A program made the position numbers and the translations under genes. Source: Aureobasidium sp. EXF-3400 (Eukaryota; Ascomycota; Dothideomycetes; Dothideales; Saccotheciaceae). Taken from it: a stretch of 64,000 nt of DNA. The notes below the pieces were generated by a model that did no database searches, was not told where the DNA came from, and saw nothing but the letters and a program-made list of their open reading frames with translations. Of the stretch, positions 33,792 through 44,833 are shown in pieces; position 1 is the stretch's first letter, and every line of letters starts with the position of its first letter. The stretch lies in contig SWBL01000011.1 of NCBI GenBank assembly GCA_024195585.1, positions 221,362-285,361 on the forward strand, in the 5' to 3' direction.

Positions 33792-34104
33792 TTGGTATCA
33801 TGCGAAAAATGATGATTATGATGGTAGCGAAACGTCGTGCTTCTGCTGGTCTTAAACCGCGGTGAGCAAATGATCTTATCTTTCTACTGCAACAAGTTTG
33901 TTAGTCTTTACTGTGCTTTGAATAAAACATTAATTCTTGAAAATATTGTTCAATCCTTTGCTGGAGACAATGGTGGATCACGCAAGTCGATCAACCTCTA
34001 CGCTATTCGGCTATTCTTTCCTACCCAGACTTACTAACCAAGGGTCCCCTTGAGCAAGCTTCTTTTCAACCTCATCCTCTGTCTTTCAGGTCAGCTTTGA
34101 AACA
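33792..34104. promoter_or_regulatory. intergenic region
   Basis: 313 bp, A/T-rich at 33880-33960, becoming C/T-rich before the next start codon. No gene seen. Confidence 0.4.
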
Positions 34105-35268
34105 ATGTCGCAACCGCCTGATCTCGTTTTTGCTCAAGGAATCCCAAAAGTGGAACTCCATGCTCATCTGACAGGGAGCATCAGTAGACAGTCTCTGCAC
34201 AAGACATGGCTGAGGAAAAAAGCCAACGATCCTTCGTTTGATCTCGAGGACCCATTGATAGCTATACCGAGGGCCGCGGATGGCGAGATCAACGTTACCA
34301 GGTAAGAAATCAAAAAGGCATCTCTTTGCGTGAAACCAGTCTAAGCCAAGAAATATTTAAGCTTCTTTCCGATCTTCGATAAGTACATCTATGCTCTGAT
34401 CTCTGATCAAGAAAGCATACGAAATGCGACAACATCTGTTCTGAAAGATTTTCAGGATGATGGTGTTCGCTATGCGGAGCTTCGGACTACACCTCGCGCC
34501 ATACCGGATGCTGGGATAAGCAAGGAAGACTACGTCACCACTGTCTTGAGAGCCATGGATGACTTTAAAGTGTCGGTGAAGCAGAACATCGCAGGTGCCC
34601 CTCCTTACGACAAGCTACACGCAAAACTCATATTGTCCATTGACCGTAAAAACACACTCGAGGAAGCTTTTGAAGTCGTGCGTCTGGCTCTGAAGTACCG
34701 TCATCTCGGAATCGTTGGTGTAGACTTGTGTGGCAACCCTGCTTGCAAATCGATTTCTCATCTGCGGCCTGCGTTTGCTGAAGCTCGAGCGCAAGGACTT
34801 GGTATCACGTTACACTTTGCGGAGATTGCTCAAGAGGATCCCAGCGAGCTGGAAGAGATGCTATCCTGGGAGCCGCAAAGACTAGGACATGTCATCCATG
34901 TACCCGAAGAACTACGAAAAGTGATCACAGAGAGGAAGCTGGGACTTGAGTTATGCCTGAGTTGTAACGTCCTCTGTGGTCTGAGTCAAGGCGGGTTTGC
35001 AGCTCACCACTTCGGCGAGTGGTGGAATGCTGGTGTGCCTATTGCTCTGTCTACCGATGATGTTGGCATATTCGAGTCAACGTTGAGCAATGAGTATGCA
35101 CTTGCTGCACTGAATTTCAATCTTGACAGAACACAAGTCGTGGAGCTTTGCAGAGGTGCTGTGGACACCATTTTCGGCGGGCAGGCTGAGAAAGAGAGGA
35201 TTTCGGCGCTGCTTGTGGGATATTGGTCTTCTTCTTGTGTTGGGTATTTTCGACCACAAGATCACTAA
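34105..35268 (+). CDS. adenosine deaminase-like protein (ADAL / N6-methyl-AMP deaminase group)
   Basis: Two exons (34105-34301, 34362-35268) encode 367 aa. The start P-K-V-E-L-H-A-H-L-T-G-S-I-S is the ADAL form of the metal-binding H-x-H motif; classical adenosine deaminases have H-x-H-L-D-G. Other active-site pieces are L-H-F-A-E-I (catalytic Glu), R-L-G-H-V-I-H, L-C-L-S-C-N and L-S-T-D-D-V-G-I-F (metal Asp). Plant and animal ADAL enzymes hydrolyse N6-methyl-AMP to IMP, so a role in clearing modified nucleotides is the likely one (established for the family, inferred here). The intron ends in TTTAAG, an AAG-type acceptor needed to keep the frame. The last about 12 residues look less conserved. 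Confidence 0.9.
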
Positions 35269-35731
35269 CATACAACCTATTGAGCTTGCTTTCACACATT
35301 AGGCGAAACAGTTTGCCTCACCTTGATCTTGTTTTGGCAATTACCTAGCACAAGTGAAAGCGACACCAAAAGTGATTTTCCGGAATAGATGGGCGCGTGT
35401 CGCCGTTGTTTTTGGTATCAGACACGTCAATGCAACACTATTGTTGTCATTCAGTATTCTCACCAACATGCTCGATCGGGTACCGACATTCACTAGCACT
35501 ACTTTGTCGTTTGTCATATCTATAAAGAACTTTCTTTCTCCTCCAACACTTTTTCCTTCTCATCAACCACCAACCATCAACCACCGACTATCAACCACCG
35601 ACTATCAACCACCGACTACCAACCACCAACTATCGCCTACCAACCATCAACCATCAATCACCAACCAAGGTCAAAAGATCTCAACCCTTCTTTTCTGGAA
35701 CACATACAAACTCCACACCAGCACTCCAATC
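35269..35731. promoter_or_regulatory. intergenic region before BTB paralogue 4, with a 14-bp tandem repeat
   Basis: 463 bp. Its last part is a C/A-rich repeat: the 14-mer CCACCGACTATCAA occurs twice exactly (35581-35608), once with one change (35609-35622), and in degenerate form from about 35561 to 35668. The array lies 60-170 bp before the ATG, so it is probably in the leader or core promoter. Confidence 0.55.
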
Positions 35732-36879
35732 ATGGGAGATTACAGCAAAAGTCTCTGGCAAGCCACAACTGTCTGGTAAGATCTTTGAACACTACGCATC
35801 TCTTCGGCTACTGACAATGGAAAAGTACAATCAAGTCAGACCATCCGGAGACAATCGTATTGAAGTCTACCCGCAAGAAGAACCCCAAGCGGTTCGTTGT
35901 CATCAAAGCCGTACTGTGCCACTACTCGACCTTGTTCGAAAAACTCTTTAACGGGATCTGGAAAGAGAGTCACGAGGAAAAGGCTGAGTTTGACGTCGAG
36001 CTTTCGCAAAGCGTGCTTCGGCTCGTCGAAGGATGGTTGTGCACTGGATGCATCCTTACTGGCTTCAACCCCGACCTTATCTTGAAACTCTACAACTATG
36101 CCGACTATATCGGATGTTTGGCCCTCAAAAGAAGTGTTCTAACTCATCTGCACAAGAAAAGTGGCATTGCCCTTATCTCCTACAAGGCACTGCACGACAA
36201 CGGTATCTGGACCGAGCGCCAGGATACTCCTCTCTACCAGTGGGTTGTCGACATATTCGCCTTCCACTGGAACCCCAGCATGGATGACGTTGTCGAAAGC
36301 TCGAACGACGAAGTCGAGCACACCTCTAGCGACGACGAATTCAGCGGCCACGACCACGACTCTCCCGATGTCGAAGAGGACAAGTTCAACATACCCCTCG
36401 ATATCCCTAGCAGTTTCCTCTACGCCCAACGCCGGGTACTATACAAGTATCGACAGAATGTTAGAAGAGGCATCGGTAAAGGCGAATGTCCCTGTTGCAG
36501 CAACGTTTGCAAGTACCATGAGCATCCCAGCGAAGATGAACGGCGAGCTACATGTGGAGCTGGTGAAAAAGACTTGCTTTACAACTTCAAGGACGAAGAT
36601 ATTGATGACATCGATGATGGCAGCGAAGAGGCAGTTGGACAGCTCGAGAATCAAATTATGGACGCAGAGATGGAACGAGGAAACAACGAGGTTAAGGGTA
36701 ACGGTATCGTCAACGAGGACGCCGGAATGAATGTCAATGGCAAGCGCAAGGCACACGATGATGGAGAAGAAGAAGTTTCGGCGAAAAAAACACAAGCAGG
36801 AGACGGAATCCTGATCGGATGCCCGCCAATCTGCATCACCAAGAAAGCAAAAGCATCCAGAATGGCAGTCACAGTATAA
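35732..36879 (+). CDS. BTB/POZ-domain protein, dispersed paralogue 4 with C-terminal extension
   Basis: Two exons (35732-35775, 35826-36879) encode 365 aa. Exon 1 ends W-Q-A-T-T-V before an intron at the same place as in paralogues 1 and 2, with an AAG acceptor. The BTB core reads I-K-A-V-L-C-H-Y-S-T-L-F-E-K-L-F, then V-E-G-W-L-C-T-G. The middle has Y-Q-W-V-V-D-I, followed by an acidic insert (S-S-D-D-E-F-S-G-H-D-H-D). The family motif is C-P-C-C-S-N-V-C-K-Y-H-E-H (C at about 242), then C nine residues after the last His, all in one exon; the C-terminal intron of the tandem paralogues is absent. An extra tail of about 110 aa is acidic and then basic (G-K-R-K-A-H and I-T-K-K-A-K-A), which could be a nuclear signal (inference). 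Function unknown. Confidence 0.85.
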
Positions 36880-37159
36880 CTATAGGAATGCAGAATACCT
36901 TCATAAAGAACCTGGTTTCCACAGAGAGAATCCCATCAAAGCGGTTTTAATGGCCAGGCTCACATTCTGTCTTCAACTGTGCATTTCGTCAGCTCATGAT
37001 AGACCTTGTATCTCAGGGTGGAGAAGAGGTCAAATGCAAAATTGTGACTGTTCTAAGACACGGGAGGCTTTATTCAAAGAAAAGACAGCGGTTATCCATA
37101 GATGTATCCGAAGCAAAACGAAAAATGTTCAGGAAAAGGGAGAGATGGGCAAAAGAAGA

Positions 37160-37230
37160 TGTCGCAGCCGTGAATCGAACACGGGGCTCGTGCATGGCAA
37201 GCACGAATTTTACCACTAAACCACTGCGAC
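37160..37230 (-). tRNA. tRNA-Gly(GCC)
   Basis: A 71-nt minus-strand cloverleaf. The acceptor stem GTCGCAG pairs with CTGCGAC, the discriminator is A, the D arm reads TGGTTTAGTGGTAAAA, and the T loop is TTCGATT. The anticodon loop TTGCCAT gives GCC. A Pol III terminator TTTT follows at 37154-37151. No intron. Confidence 0.95.
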
Positions 37231-37370
37231 TGTTACGTGTTCACGTGATGTTCCACAGTCGGCCAACACCAAAATTGTCCACATGCAACAAGCTGTTGTG
37301 GGTCACAGACTCGAGCAATACATTCATTCGCGCTCACGCGTGCTTAGGATTGCTGAGTCTATCTATACAT

Positions 37371-38746
37371 CTAAGAATCACCCTCCCAAAAGTTTGCGCA
37401 TCCAGCCAGATCATCAGCGTTAATGAGGGTGGAGCCTTCGTTCCAGAGTAGACGCCAGATGGCGTTTCTGTCCTTGATGGGCCAGTTAGGAGTTTCCTGC
37501 AATGTCATGTCAGCACACGTATGAACACAAACAATACGTCAAAACTTACCCAGTATCTGGTGCTAATACCCCTGGCCTTGGCGGTAGCAATCTGACCACG
37601 CAACTTGGCCAACATAGTGTCGTTGAGCTTGCCGTCCTGTGGCCATCCGAAAGATTGCAAGAAGCTAGTACTTGCGATGGGAGAGATGTATTGAGTGATA
37701 TTCGAGTTGGCGGTGGCGTTCAAGGTAGCCAAAGGTCCGTCGAAGAAGTAGTCGCGGTTGGTCTGGTTCTGGATCTGGTTAAGAGGAGTGTTGCCGGTTC
37801 CAATGACAGTGACAGTTCCGCTAGTAATGGCAGAGCCGTTATACTTAGTGAGCCAGCCGCCTTCACGAAGAGGCTCGAGGGCGCGAACAACGTAAGGCCA
37901 GGTGGTGTTACCATCGGTCTTGACATCAACGAACAGATAAAGAGTCTGACCAGCCGCAGTATCGAAAACACCATTGTGAGTGGGGGTAGTCACAAAGGGA
38001 GAGCTTGGGTTCTGCTTCTTGAGGACAGAGAGAATGGGTTGAATGTAGAGAGAATCGAATGTGCGAGCGTGTGTGAGTGCAGACTCCTCATGGCCAACCT
38101 GCGAAGCGTAAGTAGAGGTTCAAGTCATGCAATTGTCATTCCAATCGTGACGGGAGTACGTACATAGAGAGTGCCATTGTACAGCCACACATCAGCCTCG
38201 ACTGAAACCACGCCATTGGAAAGTGCAGTCCAGAATGGCTTAGCTCTCCAGTAGTCGTTGTGACTGTGGATTGCCTGTCGAGTAATATCAGCGTTCCTGT
38301 ACTGATGTCGACATTTCATCAAATGTTACCTTGGGCATGATACCCTGGGTCAGATCCGTAGGGTACTAGATGTATAATCAGCATGCTTCTTTTTGGAAGA
38401 CGTTGCGCTGCCGCAAGCCCAGCAAACATCAGTATCTACCATATCACATGGCGAGTTTCCAGAACAAGACTGTTCGGACCACATAATATAGTCTGATAGT
38501 TGGAATGCAATCTTGTCATGCGGAAACCGAAACACCATCTGGTGATGTTGAACCGTACTAGTGTCATCTTTGTTTACTTACAGTGTACAGAGAGCTGTTG
38601 CTAACGGCGAGAACATTCTGGATATCCTGCGAAAGAGCAATATCTGACTGGCCGAGAACCAAGGGGGCGGCGAGGAGGAATAATGCTGCAAACATGATTG
38701 CTAATGATAACAAAATAGTCAATGCAGTTTTCAAATGATGGCGCAT
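37371..38746 (-). CDS. AIM6: PLC-like phosphodiesterase, Aim6 type, secreted or membrane-anchored
   Basis: Five exons (38746-38582, 38365-38330, 38274-38164, 38098-37550, 37496-37371) encode 328 aa. The N-terminus holds one long hydrophobic segment (I-L-L-S-L-A-I-M-F-A-A-L-F-L-L), a signal peptide or anchor. The TIM-barrel phosphodiesterase part has Q-G-I-M-P-K joined to A-I-H-S-H-N-D-Y-W-R, then V-E-A-D-V-W-L and L-Y-V-G-H-E-E-S, which supply catalytic His and metal-binding residues. Later come L-Y-L-F-V-D-V-K-T-D-G and R-Y-W-E-T-P-N-W-P. The order matches yeast Aim6 and related fungal GDPD/PLC-like proteins, whose substrate is not established. Intron 1 is long (about 216 nt) against about 50 nt elsewhere, so an extra small exon inside it cannot be excluded. 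Confidence 0.85.
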
Positions 38747-39891
38747 AATCAAGAGGACATAGGTTGCATTTTATATCACTACAGGTTGCCGCGTCGAGAT
38801 GGAAGGCAAGGATGATGGGAAAGTGCATTGGAGAAGCCCTATGACGCCCTTCAGAGGAAAGACCAATGAGAAACTACACGTGCCTGGGCCGGAAGCTGCA
38901 CCGACAAGCAATTCTTGATTCGTTCACTGCCACCTTTGGCCACGAGTTTGAGGGAACGGCTTTGAGTGGAAGACAACACCGGGCCGGCATTCTTGGCAGT
39001 CGATCATGGTCTCTCAAGCCGAAAGGAACTTCTCTTCATCGAGTATCCCGACTTGCTTCAAACTATAAAGTCCGGTCATCAAGCTCTGTTGAGATAACAC
39101 AATGCTGCTGGGATACGAGACACATCCACGAGTACAAGGTACTTCGCAGGTCTTCGTGTTTCACGACGCGTCGCGGCGTGAGTCCTGAGAACGTGCCTTC
39201 AAGTTGCTACCGGATGCCATCACGACTTCGGTATTCTTGGAGGAAACGAGCTTCCTCTTAAAGCTGAAATCCCCTGTAATTGCAGATGAAGTGCTCACAC
39301 GTTCGAGCATAATGTGTGCGTTTAGTGACAGGGGCTCCAAGTAGCGTGCTCGGAAACAACTTGCTACCCTAGAGTAGTCAGATCGTTCGACTCATGATAA
39401 ACCAATTGAACAGATTCTGTACACCATATCTCATGCCGACACTTGTGCATTTGTATTGGAGACATGAGAGATACTGTGTTCAACTGTTGATGCAGTTCTT
39501 CTTTGGCTTAAACGGTCGCTGCGAGTCATGGTTTTGCTTCTGATGTCAGCACATGACTGGCTAAACATCAATGACTTCCGCATCCGGATAGCAACGGTCC
39601 GAGGTGTTGATCGATAGCAAAGAGGACAAGGGAGGAGATGATGTCGTGAGGGCTGAGGGTTCACAATGAATAGGTAGCTGCGATGGACTCAAAAGTACTG
39701 GATTCAACAAACGACGATAGAGATTGATGTTGGTCAACCAGAAAGTGAAATTGCGGCGCCGGGAACAATAGATTGATTAACGACGAGTCCAAAAGTTTGC
39801 GCGTGCGGGCAGTCACAAACACAGCGCTCTCCCAGCCCGAGCATTTTTGAGACAGTCGTGTGCACACATGGTCCTTCCTCCGCTATGATCC
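38747..39891. promoter_or_regulatory. divergent region between AIM6-like and ULP2-like genes
   Basis: 1.1 kb between outward-facing starts. The longest open frame (plus, 38866-39261) starts well but is Arg/Ser-rich with scattered Cys, and has no family content, so it is not called. No repeats noticed. Confidence 0.4.
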
Positions 39892-42800
39892 ATGGCTGGT
39901 CTTGTTAGCTCCATCGGAGAAGGACTCTCAACAGGACTCAAGCGAGCCTTCGACACACTAATAGGCCACGACTCGGACACCAAGGTGGGACGCCATAAGT
40001 GAAGCAATGCGACAGACACTAATCTAGTGTCGGACAGGACGATGCTCAGCCAAGTGAAGGCAGCAGAGCAGAGTCGACACACCGCATATCGACGACGAGG
40101 TACACCCCCACCTGGGATTCCGTCGACTCGCACAGCCTGACATGTTCCCACAGTCCAGAAGCTCAGTCGCGAAACAAACGCCCACGGACTCAACCCGCTA
40201 CAGAACCAAGACAATCCGCATCGTTGAGATAGTAGGCCATGCCCATCGAACCCTTCGAACGCTAGTCTGACCCAATCGTCCCAGCTCTGAGGAACAGCCG
40301 CGAAGCAAAAGAGAATCTACACACTCCACTCCTAACCAAGGAAGAGTCGCATCCGCAAAAGAGTACCTATACCGCATTCAATCTTCCTACGACATCACCC
40401 TCTGACCAAGTCCAGATACCTGGAAGAATTGCCAAGAACCCAACAAACATACGCGCATTCGGGTATCGGTCGAGAGCGAGGCCAGCAACGAGCGAATCAA
40501 CGACGCGCAGTGGCTAGTGCCGATGAGAAGAGATTGTTTCCAGGATCATACCCGTATGCGAAATTTACTGCGTTTGAGACTTTCCCTGGCTGACACCCTG
40601 CAGCTCAACTGAAGGTTCTATCATCATTCCCGTACCGAGGGACGAGTGGGCTCCTATGAGTAACCCGAGAAGAAAAGTCGCCAGCGGCAGCGGCTTCAGG
40701 CCAGCAAACACTCTCAACCGACAGGCTCCTGGTTTGAATGCTCTGACAACCGTGAGCTATCGAGGCGCAAATGTCTCCGAGAACACTGCCAAACGTCAAA
40801 AGACAAATCATGACTTCGCGCACGATGATACCGACGACATGATGAGTGATTCATTCGGGCATCGCGGTCTGCAAGGTCTGCAAGGACAACATCCAACGCC
40901 GCGAAGACAACACAGCATTGTCAGCGTCAACAGTCAGAGTCAGGAGACTCCCAGTCAGAAAACCAATCCTTTCACGCATGATGAAGTCCGGAATGTACAT
41001 TCGACGCTCAATCACAGCAGGAAAAAAGGTCGCAAGCCCAAGACTGGCGCAACACTACCGAGCTCACCACATCAAGGTGGGACTTTTACTGATCCCGTTT
41101 CTGTCGACGATAACGACGATGTCCAGATTCTCAGTGACCAGCGCAGTCCACCTCGATCTATCAATCGAACAGCGCCCCCTAGAATATCTCGCGACGAAGT
41201 CGATGATCAATTCGCGAGAAGGGCTAGAGCACAAGAAGTCAGAAGCAATGCGAAGCCTGCCACCCAGATTCTGGATCGCATAGAAGTTGATCCGCCTCGC
41301 TCACCCCTTCTTGCTGAGACGTTCGTGAGAGATGATGAGGAACCTGATCAGGCTCCAGTATCACACCAAGCTCAACCAAAGTTCAAAAACAGGATGCAAT
41401 CAACGTCCAATACTGCCCGGCCTCTACAAAACCAACAAACTATCGAGGACTCGAGTGAAGACGAATTGTCACGAGAGCCTGCGGTGCGATCTTCTGCTCG
41501 GAAGTCGAAGCATACTGTGACCCAGCGATCACCGTCTCCAAATCCCGTTGTTTCTACGCATTTCACGAAAAAACGACGAAATGCTGAGACCAAAGATAAC
41601 CCTACGATTCATTTGTTGTCACTTCGCATGAAGGCTGGCAATTGGGAAGATCTGTTCATCATCTATTCTTGGGAACACAAGGCTATGCAGTTCATCAAGA
41701 ATGATGTCGTGCTTTCCAGCCGAGATGTGGCGATTCAACTGAGCGGTAAACATGTTCAGACGCTGTTTTGCAGTAGCAAAAGTTCACATGAGGCAATATT
41801 CGGCGGATGTAACGACAATCTTTCAAGCGGCAAGATTTACTTCGAACTTGCTACGGCGGATGCATTCGATACCTTTTTGATCGCTGCTAATCATATGAAT
41901 GATCGAGCCAAACTCAAGGATCTGCCAATGTAAGTAACGATTTCCATTTCAATTTGCAATGCTGACAACCCTGCAGGGACAAATTTAGACATGTACGTGA
42001 GGGTGCTGAGACATTCTTCAAACCAGCAGCCGCTACGGTGGACCCTGAACTGCAAGCCATGAGTCACCGACAAGATCAATCAAAGGCGTACACGAATCGA
42101 GAGCGAACTTTGGCAGCACAGAGAGGCGTCTCGCTCCCTGAGCCCACAAACCAAATCACCCCAACAAGAATGACACGCGCGATGAAGTCTGAATTTTCTA
42201 ATCAACCAGCCAAAAAGCCAGCACAAGACCTTTCTTTACCGCCACCCGTTTCTCGCACCGAGCAAAGTACGCCCGTGAGAAGCAGCCGAAGACTTCAAAG
42301 CAGAGACAGCGGCAAGGCTGCGATTCCCGCAGAACCGGAGGTCGAACGATGGACTGTGAAACATGGTATTCCCAAGTGGGACGCTCCGCTGACCTACCCC
42401 GCTGTCGGAACAAACAGAACCACGATCGATGCTGAAGACATCGCACGACTGGATGATGGCGAGCTGCTCAACGACAACATCATCTCGTTCTGTCTCCGAG
42501 AGATGCAGGAAAACAATCCAGACCTAAAGGGTAAGGCGCACATATTCAATTCTTTCTTCTACGAAACTCTCTCCACTTTACCATCAAGGAAGAGAGGCTT
42601 CAACTACGAGGGCGTCAAACGTTGGACAAGAAACATCGATTTATTCAGCCATCCGTATGTTGCTGTCCCAATCAACACTCAGTATCACTGGTTCCTTGTC
42701 ATTATCTGCAATCTCGACAAGCTTGAGCGGAAACTGAAGTTGGAGGGCCTTGGAGATGAAGAAGAAGAAGGGCCCGAGAACGAACACCAGTCGACTGTCG

Positions 42801-43915
42801 AAGAGCCCGTACAATCTCAATCAACAGTATCGAACGACATCGAGATCCCTGAAACACCACCTCAAGAAACCAAAGACGACGTTCTTTCACAGGGAGTGAA
42901 GCGCATTTCGTTAGATGCATCACAAGAACAGGAAGAGGAGTTGCCTCCTCTTAATAAGTTGAAGCCAATCCCGCGCAAGGGTAAAAAACAAGCACCGCCT
43001 CTACCAAAGGTGGATCCAGACACGTGTGTTTTGTTGTGCAATTTCCAATGAGATGTACATATGCTGACAGGAAACAGGCCTGCTCTGATTATTCTTGACT
43101 CTCTCAGCGGCACCCACACCCAAGAGGTCAAGAATCTGAAGCAATACGTCGTCCATGAAGGTCGCGACAAGCGAGGCCTGGAATTTGAGTATACCGAACT
43201 CAAAGGAATGAATGCTCGTGGTCTACCTCAGCAGACAAACTTCTGCGACTGCGGCGTCTACTTGATTGGTTACATGGAGGCTTTCCTGCGCGATCCTGCT
43301 GAATTCGTTCGCAAGGTCATGTCGCGCGAACTCGATCGCAACAACGACTTTGCCGACTTTGATCCGTCGAAGAAACGCGCAGAGATACGTGACAGGTTGA
43401 TCAAGCTCGAGGAAGAGCAGAGTTTTGCCAAAAAGCAGAGGAAGAAAGAAAAGGCGCGTCTTTTGAAGATGGCCAGCCAAGACAACAGGACCACAAATCC
43501 AGGGCCTGTGCTCAAGCAGATGAGCTCGCCTATGAAACCCATTGAGGCGCAGACAGACTCTAGGATGGTCCAGAGTTCGCCCATGAAGCCACCACCACCG
43601 CCAATTCACAAGCCAAGTCCACGCAAGCTGAGTCCATTTGAGTCGAGTTTGTACAAGGCATCGTCTCACAGATCTCCACCAACAGTGGAGCGTTCTTTAC
43701 ATGATGAGATGTTATTCGGCGATACTGGCGGAACCACTGAAGGAACCAGCGAGCGCGCCAGACTCGACAGTCACGACAACTACAGCTATCATCAAAATGG
43801 CGACCACCATGATCAGCCTACCATCATCCACTCTCGCATGGATTTCAGAAATGAGCTCGAACAAGCAGCTCAATATGCCTCGCAGGTAGACTACGAAGAA
43901 GAGCGAGACCTTTAA
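39892..43915 (+). CDS. ULP2: SUMO-specific protease, Ulp2/SENP6-7 type (C48)
   Basis: Cleaves SUMO from substrates and trims SUMO chains in the nucleus. Eight exons (39892-39984, 40038-40099, 40154-40222, 40285-40362, 40416-40553, 40604-41929, 41977-43023, 43078-43915) encode 1216 aa. The N-terminal about 600 residues are disordered, Ser/Arg/Gln-rich and basic. The protease domain (about 700-1030) starts L-D-D-G-E-L-L-N-D-N-I-I-S-F and has T-Q-Y-H-W-F-L-V-I (His), L-I-I-L-D-S-L (Asp) and Q-Q-T-N-F-C-D-C-G-V-Y (Gln and nucleophilic Cys). An acidic insertion of about 110 aa between the His and Asp strands is the Ulp2-type feature. The C-terminal tail holds repeated S-P-M-K-P motifs. Exons 6-8 are solid. 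Exons 1-5 were chained only by frame and splice signals and are less sure. Confidence 0.88.
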
Positions 43916-44833
43916 TCGCAATAGCACTGAAGTCTGGCAAGAGATAAGCCATGATGGAAAATATCGCGTTTCACCAACATTGTCATCGAGGATTGAGAGG
44001 AACGAGAAAACCCCCACTGCGGAAGAACTCTTGGGGGGTCTCGAAGAACCAAGACGTTGCTTTTATGTCTATACCCAGGCACTTCTTGCTGAAGCATACT
44101 TTTTCTTTTCCATATGCATAATTCGGGTCTGTAATGTGAAACGCACTGGGCGAATAACGCGTACAATTATTTATGTGATCGCAGAAGTGCGGGCTTGTAG
44201 AATATGAGTAGTCGTGCTGTCCGACCGTAAGATCTAGGTAATCAAGAAATCTTAGGATCAAGCAAAACATAACCAGTGAGTGGAATACAGAACAGCACGT
44301 AAATCAGGTACATGTATAATAGTCAAGCAGGTCAACGTATCACTCACTTTCTGCTTTTGCTCTCGTAGAGGTATGACTGTTCTCTCGACACAACATTGGA
44401 ATTTTACGGTAGATAACTCCAGTAAGGTGTTGGTGGATGAGATATTCGAAGTCGAAGACTCTGTACATAACCAGGTCCCTGAGACCGAGGTAGATTACTA
44501 GGTCACTGTAGCACAAAAGCAAACTCTGCCTTTCCGGAGGAAGCGAAGATACAGACATATAGTTATAGAATTACAGAATGTTTTTGGGGAAAGGGTAAGT
44601 GTCCATTGAGAGTTTGACAACCCACATTAGAAGATTAGGCTCTCAGTGGACAAGCCCGAAGATGAGTTTTGCATTTTGCATTTTTATAGCATTGAATACA
44701 AACTAAGGCGATTTTGGGAGAATTTGACGTGTCAAAGAATGTATTCGAGGTCTTGTGGTTCTAAGTCTGTATAATCATGATCTTCAAGTCATGCTTGCTT
44801 CAATGTCGTAATGGTCGTGTGTGTTTCTGATGT
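43916..44833. other. 3' flanks between convergent genes
   Basis: About 920 bp, A/T-rich, between two stop codons facing each other. Open frames here have no family content. No repeats seen. Confidence 0.45.

Noticed and set aside
35561..35668. CRISPR-like reading of the 14-bp repeat array
   Set aside because: Units are contiguous with no spacers and the genome is eukaryotic; it is a simple tandem repeat.
38866..39261. 131-codon plus-strand frame in the AIM6-ULP2 gap
   Set aside because: Arg/Ser-rich without motif or splice context; kept only as intergenic.
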